The notes below the pieces were generated by a model, which made no database searches, was not told the origin of the DNA, and worked only from the letters and a program-made list of their open reading frames with translations. Made by a program: the position numbers and the translations under genes. From CAIMUS01 sp963708455 (GTDB taxonomy: Bacteria; Pseudomonadota; Gammaproteobacteria; Competibacterales; Competibacteraceae), in NCBI GenBank assembly GCA_963708455.1, contig CAVPSQ010000010.1, positions 1,302,001-1,366,000 of the forward strand: DNA of 64,000 bases, given 5' to 3'. Below are positions 46,051 to 54,929 of the stretch, in pieces (the first letter of the stretch is position 1; each line of letters opens with the position of its first letter).

Positions 46051-49000
46051 TTAAATCGGCAACCAACCGGATCCCCGCGCTTGAATGAAGGGAAGATTGC
46101 TAGTTAATTGAGCATCACTTCGTTGCTTAAGCAACTCAAAGTCGTGTTTTAATGCAGCATCGCTATTATTTATTAAATCATTTATCCACTTGTGACGCCT
46201 TTCAAAATACTCCTTTTTATAATCAATCACATACGCATAAAAACCGTCTTTAAACTCTTTTAACCATTTTTCATAAAATGCTAATTCTCCAGCGGCTTCC
46301 TCATGCCGTTTGGTCAATGCTAAGGCCAAACCGTAACTGTCATGAAAAGCAGGATTGTTGTTATCTAAACTGACAGCACGTTCGCCTGCCGGTAAGACAA
46401 TCTCAGCAAACCCATAGATGCTTCCGCTGCGACAGATAGCGCTGTTCATCATAGCTGCATTGTTTTCCTTGCTTCCCCAAGCAACGGCTTGTTTATAAAA
46501 TTCATCCGCTTTATCTTTATTGTTTACTTTGGCAAAAGATTCCGCTTGTTTGAGCACCAACTCAATGATTACGCTCTTGATTTCGAATTCTTCTGTTTTT
46601 TGGTATAAATCAAGCACAGGTTCGATATTACCTTTTTCCAGAGAAGATTTTACCTCTTTGATTTTTTCTTGCATGACTGTATGAGGAAAAGGATATCTAT
46701 GGCAGGTTTTATGATAGGACTGCTTATAGAAATACTTATCCCACTCCTTTTGAGTGAGGTTACGTCCAACCATGGAATATGCTAGTTTTTTCAACTCATC
46801 CAAGCGTAGATTCCACAGACGAGCAACGCCATCTTCACCACCGCTGACCAGCCAATAGTTATCAGAACTGATGGCCATAATTATGACAGGGCTTTGTTGT
46901 TCACCTATAACAATCCATTCAGGATTAAAATCCGGTTTTATAGCTTCTATATCCCAACGGCAGATATCACCATCCTCACTGCCCGTGTACAACCAGCGAT
47001 TTTCACTAATGATCACAGCACGGATGCGACCCTTGTGACCGCTCAGGACAGCATAGGGCTTTATAGTATAGGGTTTTACATCAACACTCGGTAGAGACGA
47101 GAGATCCCAGAGGCAAGCTGTTTTATCCTCGCTGCCGGTCACCAGCCAGCGGTTATTCGAACTGAGCGCCATCGTCCAAATTCTCGCTCTGGTGGGATTT
47201 GTTTCATCACCGATATTATGGCCACGTAAAATAAAATCAGGTTGCGGTTTAGTTCCTGCATCCTGGTCTGTTAATAATTCCAGGTTCCACAAACGGATGG
47301 TTCCATCATCATGGCCTGTGATCAACCATTTTTCTTCATCGAAGAGTACCACATGAATGCCCCATGCATGAGGATCTAAGACGAAAGGGATAGCTTCGCT
47401 TTTTTCTGTTATCTCGATGAACTTCCACAGACGAGCAGTTCCATCCTCACCACCGGTTACCAGCCATTTGTTATTAGGACTAATGGCTACAGCCCAAACA
47501 GCGCTTTGATGACCTTTCAAAATCTTAAAAGGTTTATTAAGTTTTTTAGGTTTAATGGTGGAAAGATCCCAAAGACAAGCAGTTTTATTCTCGGTACCGG
47601 TCACCAGCCAGCGCTTATCGGAACTAAGCGACATCATCCAAATTTTTCCTTTATCGGAATCATGACCGTGTAAAATAAAGTCAGGTTTTCGATCAGTTCC
47701 AGCATCCTGGCCTGTTAATAATTTCAGATTCCATAGGAGAACGGTTCCATTATCATGGCTGGTGATCAACCATGTCTCTTCCTTAAAATATCTGAAAGCT
47801 ACATCTGGGATTTCTGATTTCGGATTTAAAACAAGAGGATCAGCCAATATATCTTTTTTCGTCAATCCCCATAAAAGAGCAGTCTTATCCTTACCGCCGG
47901 TTACTAACCATTTGTTATCAGGGCTGACAGCCAAGGTCCAGATAGCTCCTTCTTTATACTTGTGACCACTTAAAATGATGGGATAAGTAGCCGATCTTGA
48001 CAGCAAATCCCACTTGCGAACAGCGCCATCATCACTGCCAGTGAACACCCATTGATTACCGTGATTATCGTAAGTGAATGCCGCGACACGTATTTGTTTC
48101 TCATGGCCATGTAAAATGAGAGGAGGTCTATCCAGATTATTTAAATCCCATCGACGGGCAATATTATCTCCACCTGCAGTAACTAACCAGCGGCTATCGG
48201 AACTGATAGCTAAGGCGCTGATCCAGTTGGCATGGCTAGAAAACTTAAGGGTAGGTTCTTGATTGGCAGTTATGGCCGATAACTCCCATAAATAGATGTT
48301 ACCTTCACCCTTTTCTTTAGTCCCCAAGTCCCCGGCAATCAACCAATGATTATCAGGGCTGATAGTTATTATACTAATTGGCTGCTTGTCCCGCTTGTGT
48401 TCGTTCAGGGGAATAAGTTGTTTATCTAATTCACCGTTAGAAGAAAATTTCCAAAGATAAACGAGGCCATCATTATCCCCGGCTACTATCCAGTCTTCTT
48501 TAGGACTGATAACTACGGACCGAATCATTATTTTGGAACGATGCTTTAAAACTACCGGTTCAAGAGTGGCAGATGGATTGTCATTTAAATGGCTTAAATT
48601 CCATAAACATGTTCCTCCTTCATCATGACCGCTGACCAACCACCGGCCTGTCTCACTTATTGCTAATGCTTCTACCCCCCACTCCTGAGTCTCTAACGGG
48701 TAAATTTGATCATGGAATTGACCTTCAGAGCTGAATTTCCATAGTCGAACTGTTGGGGATGCACTGCCAACGATGAGCCAGTAGCCGGAGTTTGCACATC
48801 GTCCAAAGATAATGGTGTGAATACGCCCGAAATCCCGGCTTAAAGTTTTGGGAACTGGTACAGCCTCTTCCAAGTTCCATAAGAGAACCCGTGTATCATC
48901 ACCACCCGTAACCAACCACTTGCTATCTGGGCTGATGGCCAGCACATTGACCCATCCTTTGTGGCCAATTTCACTTTGGTCACTGCATAAAACGCTCGGA

Positions 49001-51009
49001 GAATAGGATCTGCGGCCATGATCATCGTTTCGGCCAGCACCCTCCTTTGCATCGCTATCAACTTTGGCAAGCTGGCTCTCCGGTAGATTGCTATGGCCGG
49101 ATCTGCCATCTATGGACAAATTCCATCTGCAAACCACCCCATCCTTACCACCTGTAACCAGCCAGCTTCCATTCGGGCTGATAGCCAGGGCATTGATTTG
49201 ACCCCAGTGCTGATCCTGGTAGCTGCAAAGACAGTACCCTCCCGAAGCCATCATGGCTTGCCGCAGCACTTCTTCAGCGGTAGGAACGCTTAGTTCGGTA
49301 TGAAGTTGCTCTTCCGCTAACTTAAGAGCACTCAATGATTCAAGAGCAAGCAGTAAGCGAAGCTGTAACTCCCCAGAGGTTTCTTCTGATGTTGCTTCAA
49401 GCGCCAAGTATCTTGATCTTGCAATAGTTATATCCTCAATCCAACGTCTGTTTTCTTCTTTTTGGGTTTGTTGCTGTTCTTTACTTTTATCAAGAAACTC
49501 CATTGCTAACTCAAAGTCGCCACCGTAGCGCTGTGCCCACTGTTTATTCGGTTTCTCTTTTTCTCTCCATTGCAAGGCGAGATCGAATTCAGGCGAACGC
49601 CACAACCAGATATTATTTTTATTATTCTCTTGCCATCGATTTGCAGCTTTTTTCAAGCTCTCGTATTGTTCCGCTGATTTAATTTCATCCGTTACCCATC
49701 CATTCAAGCTATGCCATTTATTAATTAGGCTTTCATGACTAATATCCAACTTAATATCTACATTATCTAGGGATTCAGATTCGGGTCGTGATGTCAGAAA
49801 ACTACGATCGGGGCGACGAAAGGCTTCAATGACTTCAATCAACGGCCTCATCTTGTCATTATTAACTCCTGCTTTGATAGCATCATCGCCTATCCCGACG
49901 ACTTCCGCCACATCCTTGAGGCTTACCGGTCTACGGATGTCAGATTTTTTCAATCTGCGTTCACATAAACAGCGAAACAGAATTTCGGTCAAACGTTTCC
50001 TCGGCAACGGTGATTCAACTGAAGAGGATTTATCCCGTGTTATCAATTCATCCAGCACTTCATCGGCATGTTTCGAGAGAGCATTTTCCAGTCTTCCAAC
50101 TTGCTCGTAATGATCCTGATTTAGAACTTTTCTTCCTGATTCATCTGGCTTAGCCAAGTTCCACATCCGCATCAAAGCGTGCTGTAACAAGGGTAACGCA
50201 TCAGGGGATTGATCCATGTCATTAAGCAATTGGTTGACTAGCTTCTCATCTACCTGACCGCCCATCACTTGAGCAGGTTTTTCGATTGCGGACTGATACT
50301 GAGAGCGCTTCATACGCGGCGTCAAAAACAGGCTATCACTGATCCTTTCGGGTAGATCGATGAAAAGCGCGCAATCACCTAAAAAATCCACGCGCATGGT
50401 GATGACTACGTAAATCGGTGTACCTGCTAAAGCATCATTTTGTATTGGTTGGGTAGTAGCCAGCAGCAGCTTGACGAAAGCATCGGCATCCTTGACATCT
50501 TTGGCTTGTGACCGGTAGCGGAAAATTTCCTCGAATTGATCCACGACTAGAAGCAGGTTGACGCCTTCAGGGAGCCGAGTTTCCTGGACTGCCTTAATCA
50601 GACCCTTTTCACCTGTCCGCAGCGTCGCTCCTAGCAACCCTAACGCCACAGGATCGACATCAGGTTTCTGTCCCAGAGCACCTTCCTTAATCAGTTCCTT
50701 AGCCAACTCGTCCAAAGGAGCGTCGCCCGGGCGCATTACCGCTATCCGCCAACCAGTCCCGGCACCCAGTAGATAACCCTCTTCCAAAGCCGGTCGTAAA
50801 CCCGCCATCACTAATGAGGATTTACCACAACCACTGACGCCAAGCACAGCCAAAAAACGCTTCTCTTCCAGTCGCGTTAGCATGTCATCAATCTGTTGTC
50901 CGCGGCCAAAAAACAGATCTGCCTCTTCTCGGCGGAACGGCCGCAAGCCTGGATAAGGGCAACTTTGATTACTATTCATTGACTGTGCACCTCTGGGGGT
51001 TGTAATCAT
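46051..51009 (-). CDS. nSTAND1 NTPase with 16 WD40 repeats and TPR-like C-terminus
   Basis: A 1652-residue signal-transduction ATPase. Residues 18-48 (CPYPGLRPFRREEADLFFGR) are the usual start of nSTAND1 proteins. Walker A VSGCGKSS is at about 58 and Walker B LLLVVDQFEEIF at about 153. A helical STAND arm and a short coiled-coil (about 500-540) lead to 16 WD40 repeats (about 600-1405; e.g. WLVTGGKDGVVCRWNL), enough for two propellers. The tail (NLTQKEWDKYFYKQSYHKTC, then VLKQAESFAKVNNKDKADEF) is TPR-like. Start ATG 51009 shares its first base with the TIR gene stop (TGATG). AT-richer than the neighbouring pcm and thrC genes. Likely sensor/switch of a TIR-linked conflict system; the ligand is unknown. 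Confidence 0.85.
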   Translation of the reverse strand: MITTPRGAQSMNSNQSCPYPGLRPFRREEADLFFGRGQQIDDMLTRLEEKRFLAVLGVSGCGKSSLVMAGLRPALEEGYLLGAGTGWRIAVMRPGDAPLDELAKELIKEGALGQKPDVDPVALGLLGATLRTGEKGLIKAVQETRLPEGVNLLLVVDQFEEIFRYRSQAKDVKDADAFVKLLLATTQPIQNDALAGTPIYVVITMRVDFLGDCALFIDLPERISDSLFLTPRMKRSQYQSAIEKPAQVMGGQVDEKLVNQLLNDMDQSPDALPLLQHALMRMWNLAKPDESGRKVLNQDHYEQVGRLENALSKHADEVLDELITRDKSSSVESPLPRKRLTEILFRCLCERRLKKSDIRRPVSLKDVAEVVGIGDDAIKAGVNNDKMRPLIEVIEAFRRPDRSFLTSRPESESLDNVDIKLDISHESLINKWHSLNGWVTDEIKSAEQYESLKKAANRWQENNKNNIWLWRSPEFDLALQWREKEKPNKQWAQRYGGDFELAMEFLDKSKEQQQTQKEENRRWIEDITIARSRYLALEATSEETSGELQLRLLLALESLSALKLAEEQLHTELSVPTAEEVLRQAMMASGGYCLCSYQDQHWGQINALAISPNGSWLVTGGKDGVVCRWNLSIDGRSGHSNLPESQLAKVDSDAKEGAGRNDDHGRRSYSPSVLCSDQSEIGHKGWVNVLAISPDSKWLVTGGDDTRVLLWNLEEAVPVPKTLSRDFGRIHTIIFGRCANSGYWLIVGSASPTVRLWKFSSEGQFHDQIYPLETQEWGVEALAISETGRWLVSGHDEGGTCLWNLSHLNDNPSATLEPVVLKHRSKIMIRSVVISPKEDWIVAGDNDGLVYLWKFSSNGELDKQLIPLNEHKRDKQPISIITISPDNHWLIAGDLGTKEKGEGNIYLWELSAITANQEPTLKFSSHANWISALAISSDSRWLVTAGGDNIARRWDLNNLDRPPLILHGHEKQIRVAAFTYDNHGNQWVFTGSDDGAVRKWDLLSRSATYPIILSGHKYKEGAIWTLAVSPDNKWLVTGGKDKTALLWGLTKKDILADPLVLNPKSEIPDVAFRYFKEETWLITSHDNGTVLLWNLKLLTGQDAGTDRKPDFILHGHDSDKGKIWMMSLSSDKRWLVTGTENKTACLWDLSTIKPKKLNKPFKILKGHQSAVWAVAISPNNKWLVTGGEDGTARLWKFIEITEKSEAIPFVLDPHAWGIHVVLFDEEKWLITGHDDGTIRLWNLELLTDQDAGTKPQPDFILRGHNIGDETNPTRARIWTMALSSNNRWLVTGSEDKTACLWDLSSLPSVDVKPYTIKPYAVLSGHKGRIRAVIISENRWLYTGSEDGDICRWDIEAIKPDFNPEWIVIGEQQSPVIIMAISSDNYWLVSGGEDGVARLWNLRLDELKKLAYSMVGRNLTQKEWDKYFYKQSYHKTCHRYPFPHTVMQEKIKEVKSSLEKGNIEPVLDLYQKTEEFEIKSVIIELVLKQAESFAKVNNKDKADEFYKQAVAWGSKENNAAMMNSAICRSGSIYGFAEIVLPAGERAVSLDNNNPAFHDSYGLALALTKRHEEAAGELAFYEKWLKEFKDGFYAYVIDYKKEYFERRHKWINDLINNSDAALKHDFELLKQRSDAQLTSNLPFIQARGSGWLPI

Positions 51010-53054
51010 CAATTTTGGTTGACACTCTCTCTGATCGATTTTATAAGTTTATCAAGTGCTTTTTTCCATTGGACAGAAGAAATTTCAGAATAAATATTAA
51101 TATGTTGGATGTCGCTTAGCTTCATACTAGAATTGATCCTATAATCTGGGGTTTTGCACTCTGAAAATCTTATCGGAATCAGAAAAATACTATCTGGCGG
51201 TCGCTCTTTATAACACTCGATTGCATGGTCGATTTCGGTATAAACACCTGAGTTATTTCGCATTTCTAACTCTTTTGATAGGCACAGCACTACCGCGTTG
51301 CTTCGTTTTATAGCTTTGGGTATTTCTTGTTTCCAATTTCGACCGCCTGAAATATCATCTTCATCCCAATATACTCTAATTCTAGCTTTCATAAGTTCAT
51401 CATGTAGTTGCTTAGCTTTGTCAAAATTTTCGTGGCAATAGGAGAGAAAAACAAAGGGTAAGGGGGGAACCTCAGGAGGTCTTACAATATTCTCAGCATT
51501 TTTTCTCACAGCATCAACAAACTGGGGAAGTTGTGAGGTTTCTGTAGTAGTATAAATCGGGTCCAATGGAAAAAAATTAATAGGTGAAACCTTATTATCG
51601 GGTAAGGGTGGCTGTGGCGGTGGGCCAATATATATTACGCAAACCGGTTTTTGATTTTTTTCATCGATTAAAATTCGACGATATTGCTTGATGCGTTGCT
51701 TAAACCAATCCTTTTCACATTCACCATATACCACCATTGCACCATGATATTGTTCATTTCTAATTGAACTAGCTAGAGAATATTTATCTTTTGGATAGTC
51801 TTTATCTTTTGTACAAATTATTTCATAACCAATACCAAGCTTGTTCAATTTTATACATAAATTATTAGCAACATCTTCATCTTTAGAATTAGCGTCGACT
51901 AATGCATATGCACTCTTAACCGTCTGTTTTGGTCGATATGCTACCAATTCTAGTGCCTTCCTTTTCACTTGCTCCTTAAACTCCTCATAAGGCATTCTCA
52001 TATAGGGTTTCTGTGCCAATAGTGCCTTTAGTGGCTTGTCCTCCATAGACGCTAGATCTAAATTGGGATCAAGCCAGCGCAAGATGTCTTTGCCCATCTT
52101 ATCAGCAAAATCGAGCTCAAAGCCTTCATAATTTTTTAATAATTCTTCAGTTGTCTGAGTTAGATACCGGCCAAGCAGTTGTACAAACAAATCGCTTCTA
52201 TTCAGGTCTTCAGTCAAGGATTTCTCAAGGGCGGCTGGCGAGCGTCTGTAACAGGTGTCCGGCAATACTCGCCAGCCATCTGTTTCCATCTCTCTCCTGA
52301 ATTTATCCCGATCCTCCAAATATCCTGAAACCTCTGCAAGAAAGATTGTGCCTTTGCTTTCTGGTAGTGAAGTTCCTTTTTGGTATCGTAAGCACTCTAT
52401 CAAATACCGGCTCAGGTCACCTAGCCTATCAAAGTAGAGCGTATCGTTGGGATCAAACTCAGGCATTCCCAAAGTAAGAGCTGGCGCATCTTCGTTGGCT
52501 TTTTTATATATGGAGAAAACACGTATATCGTCAAACTCCGCAGGCCAATTTTCACGGTCAGTTTCGGTTTGTTGCACCAAAACAATACGCCTTTTGGCGT
52601 CATTCTGTTTGGCGATATTTAAGATAAATTCTCTTTCTTGCTTGCACGATTCTTGTTTCAAATAATGATCAGAAAGGATTACCAAAAAAACGGCATGGTT
52701 TATTACAGGCTCCTCAATACCTTGCGAAACAGATGCAGTATTATCTTTTAGTAGTTTCAGCGAAATTTCTATGTCTTTATCATTTAATTTCCTTGCAAAG
52801 TCTTTTTGAAGATTGTCGATTAAATCATTAACCCATTGGTTTGTTTTTTGTAAGATATATATTTCTTGACTAATGATCTCTTTCTCTTTTTTAAAGTAAT
52901 TAATTTCCTCTTGTCCTAATGGTTGTGAAAGAGTTTTATCATAGATATTTCTTTTTCCCTCCAGCTCGGCAAGCTTTTTTTGCTGCTGACCCGTGCTGGC
53001 ATAACTGACAAAAATGTCAAAATTTAAAGAGGCGCTTTCATTACCATTAACCAT
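51009..53054 (-). CDS. Multi-TIR-like effector protein
   Basis: 681 residues, no signal or membrane span. Four Rossmann-like modules: N-terminal TIR (FDIFVSYAS, 12-20, interrupted by an about 60-residue coiled coil, resuming to AVFLVILSDHYLKQESCKQE with candidate catalytic Glu140); a TIR/SLOG-like unit at about 234-300 (TIFLAEVSGYLEDRDKF); another at about 382-478 (SAYALVDANSKDEDVANNLC); and a C-terminal TIR at about 532-660 (PFVFLSYCHENFDKAKQLHD, VYWDEDDISGGRNWKQEIPK, NNSGVYTEIDHAIE with candidate Glu607). TIR domains in bacterial defence cleave NAD+. GGAG lies 8 nt before the ATG. First gene of an operon with the STAND protein. Activity is inferred; the middle modules may be inactive. Confidence 0.82.
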   Translation of the reverse strand: MVNGNESASLNFDIFVSYASTGQQQKKLAELEGKRNIYDKTLSQPLGQEEINYFKKEKEIISQEIYILQKTNQWVNDLIDNLQKDFARKLNDKDIEISLKLLKDNTASVSQGIEEPVINHAVFLVILSDHYLKQESCKQEREFILNIAKQNDAKRRIVLVQQTETDRENWPAEFDDIRVFSIYKKANEDAPALTLGMPEFDPNDTLYFDRLGDLSRYLIECLRYQKGTSLPESKGTIFLAEVSGYLEDRDKFRREMETDGWRVLPDTCYRRSPAALEKSLTEDLNRSDLFVQLLGRYLTQTTEELLKNYEGFELDFADKMGKDILRWLDPNLDLASMEDKPLKALLAQKPYMRMPYEEFKEQVKRKALELVAYRPKQTVKSAYALVDANSKDEDVANNLCIKLNKLGIGYEIICTKDKDYPKDKYSLASSIRNEQYHGAMVVYGECEKDWFKQRIKQYRRILIDEKNQKPVCVIYIGPPPQPPLPDNKVSPINFFPLDPIYTTTETSQLPQFVDAVRKNAENIVRPPEVPPLPFVFLSYCHENFDKAKQLHDELMKARIRVYWDEDDISGGRNWKQEIPKAIKRSNAVVLCLSKELEMRNNSGVYTEIDHAIECYKERPPDSIFLIPIRFSECKTPDYRINSSMKLSDIQHINIYSEISSVQWKKALDKLIKSIRESVNQN

Positions 53055-53212
53055 TGGTCATACTCCACATTAATATTCTTCCATCACGCACTTAACCTAA
53101 TTGAGTTGGCGAATGGTAACCAGCGCGTGTGGAGTTTGTGTTATGCAGGGGCTGTTACTTCCATTCCCTGCCATGTAATCAGTTTAGCTCTGTAGACACT
53201 TTGGCTTTGTAA

Positions 53213-53241
53213 AAAATATCACAAGAAAAATAGGATTTCAA
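53213..53241 (-). promoter_or_regulatory. Candidate sigma-70 promoter of the TIR-STAND operon
   Basis: On the minus strand TTGAAA (53241-53236) and TATTTT (53218-53213) are separated by 17 bp in an AT-rich intergenic region. The start would give a leader of about 150 nt to the TIR gene ATG. Confidence 0.35.
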
Positions 53242-53280
53242 TCGAAAAACCTTTGTCCCCATCAAATAACGCTATGCCCA

Positions 53281-53937
53281 TCACCCCTCCACCAATGGCA
53301 CGAAAGCCACTGTCAGCAGATTGCGGATATCGATGTCTCCCCAGGCATCCTTGCAGACCAGTTGCAGGTGTTGAGTTCGATACGGCAGGCCCACCGGGAT
53401 CACCAGCCGGCCACCGGGCTTGAGCTGCTCGATCAGGGTGGGCGGGATACGGGCGGCGGCAGCCGTCACGAGGATGCCGTCGAAAGGCGCCTGCTCGGGC
53501 CAGCCGGCATGGCCGTCGCCCAGTCTCACCTCCACGTTGTCGATGTGCAGAACCTGCAACCGCTGCATGGCCTGTTCCGCCAAGGCCGCAATCCGCTCCA
53601 CCGAATACACCCGGCGCACCAACTGCGCCAGCACCGCCGCCTGATAGCCGGAACCCGTGCCGATTTCCAGAACCCTATGCTGCGGCTGCGGGCGCAACTG
53701 GTCGGTCATGAAGGCCACGATAAACGGTTGCGAGATGGTCTGACCCTGGCCGATATGCAGGGGCATGTCTTCATAAGCCGCTGGTTGGCAATCGTTCGGC
53801 ACGAAGACATGACGTGGGACCGCGGCTAGCGCCGCCAGCACCCGTGGGTCCAGCACGCGGTCCTCACAACTGCGCTGATGCGCCCGGATTGTCGCCAGCA
53901 TACGCTCGCGCTCGGCGCGATAGGTGTCAGCCGACAT
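53281..53937 (-). CDS. pcm: Protein-L-isoaspartate O-methyltransferase
   Basis: Repairs isoaspartyl residues in aged proteins by SAM-dependent methylation. FVPNDCQPAAYEDMPLHIGQ, GQTISQPFIVAFMTDQL, the SAM loop VLEIGTGSGYQAAVLAQLV, YSVERIAALAEQAMQRL and VTAAAARIPPTLIEQLKPGG are all canonical. 218 residues is normal. Its ATG shares one base with the stop of the upstream AstE-like gene (TAATG), so it is translated with the two deacylase-like genes; in most gammaproteobacteria pcm follows surE instead, so this context is different. Confidence 0.94.
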   Translation of the reverse strand: MSADTYRAERERMLATIRAHQRSCEDRVLDPRVLAALAAVPRHVFVPNDCQPAAYEDMPLHIGQGQTISQPFIVAFMTDQLRPQPQHRVLEIGTGSGYQAAVLAQLVRRVYSVERIAALAEQAMQRLQVLHIDNVEVRLGDGHAGWPEQAPFDGILVTAAAARIPPTLIEQLKPGGRLVIPVGLPYRTQHLQLVCKDAWGDIDIRNLLTVAFVPLVEG

Positions 53938-54929
53938 TATTGCCCCTGACTATGCAGCATGGTTTCCACCTGATTGCCGGCCTCACCACGTGTCAGAATG
54001 CGGGCCATCAGATCGCCTTCGCACAGCAGCGGCTGGCGGCGCAGGCTGCCGAGCAGTCCCGCCACCGGCACCTGCACCTCGGCGTGAATGACGCCGCTGA
54101 AGCCATCGTAGATATGGCCGAGCAAGTCGCCGGCCTGCACCCAGCGCCCTACTTCCAGCCGAGAAACGAAGATGCCGGCATGATCGGCCAGCAGGGCGAA
54201 ACTCTGATTGAGGCCGAAATAATGCAGGTGCTCCTCGTCCTCGGGCAGGGTGATGCCGCTGACGATGCCGGTGCGATCCAGGAACGCGACCAGCCCGCGA
54301 AACAGGGTTTCGCAATGGACCGTTTGCAGATTGCCGGCGCGCCCGGCCTGAATGACGAAATTCTCGCCGCCGTAGCGTCGCCAGGCGTGCGCCAGATTGG
54401 TGGTGAAAATCGGATTGACGGGCCGCTCGATCACCGCCGGCAGGCCGAACAGGCAGGCACTGGCGCGCTCGTCGTCGTTCGGCGCATACAGCCGCACCTG
54501 CGGCAATTCCTCGATATCCTGATTGGAGCTGTGAATATCCACCCGGTAATAGGCGGTCCGCGTGGCCTCCAGCACGGCGGCGGCGATGCGTTGCGCGGTG
54601 TCGCCTTCAGTCTGGCCGGGAAAACAGCGGTTGATATCGACCTTGTCGAACGGCCAGGTGCGCGAGCGGCTGTTGACGCCCAGCACGTTGACCGCCGGAA
54701 TCAGCAGCACCCGTTCGCGCAGGCTCTGACCGCGCCCTTCGCCAGCCTGGATGCGCGTCAGGAAATCCGCCAGCCGGGCCAGCACGAACACGCCGTTCAG
54801 CTCGTTGCCGTGCAGTCCCGCTACCAGCGCCAGCCGTGGCGGCCGCTCCGCAGGGCCGATAGCATGATAGGGAATGGTGAAGCTATCCCGCAAAGGGGCG
54901 GTCATGGCGAGCAGGATCGGATCACTCAT
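53937..54929 (-). CDS. Succinylglutamate desuccinylase/aspartoacylase-family hydrolase A
   Basis: Zinc-dependent M14-type amidohydrolase, 330 residues. Zinc and catalytic motifs: LALVAGLHGNELNGVF (His and Glu ligands), DKVDINRCFPGQTEGD, YYRVDIHSSNQDIEELPQVR (third His), with a C-terminal beta-rich domain (GRWVQAGDLLGHIYDGFSGV). The ATG at 54929 lies 7 nt inside the upstream paralogue. The family removes acyl groups from amino acids or peptides; this branch (FPGQTEGD, no arginine-catabolism neighbours) is not clearly AstE. With pcm downstream it may act on modified peptides, which is inference. Confidence 0.82.
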   Translation of the reverse strand: MSDPILLAMTAPLRDSFTIPYHAIGPAERPPRLALVAGLHGNELNGVFVLARLADFLTRIQAGEGRGQSLRERVLLIPAVNVLGVNSRSRTWPFDKVDINRCFPGQTEGDTAQRIAAAVLEATRTAYYRVDIHSSNQDIEELPQVRLYAPNDDERASACLFGLPAVIERPVNPIFTTNLAHAWRRYGGENFVIQAGRAGNLQTVHCETLFRGLVAFLDRTGIVSGITLPEDEEHLHYFGLNQSFALLADHAGIFVSRLEVGRWVQAGDLLGHIYDGFSGVIHAEVQVPVAGLLGSLRRQPLLCEGDLMARILTRGEAGNQVETMLHSQGQ

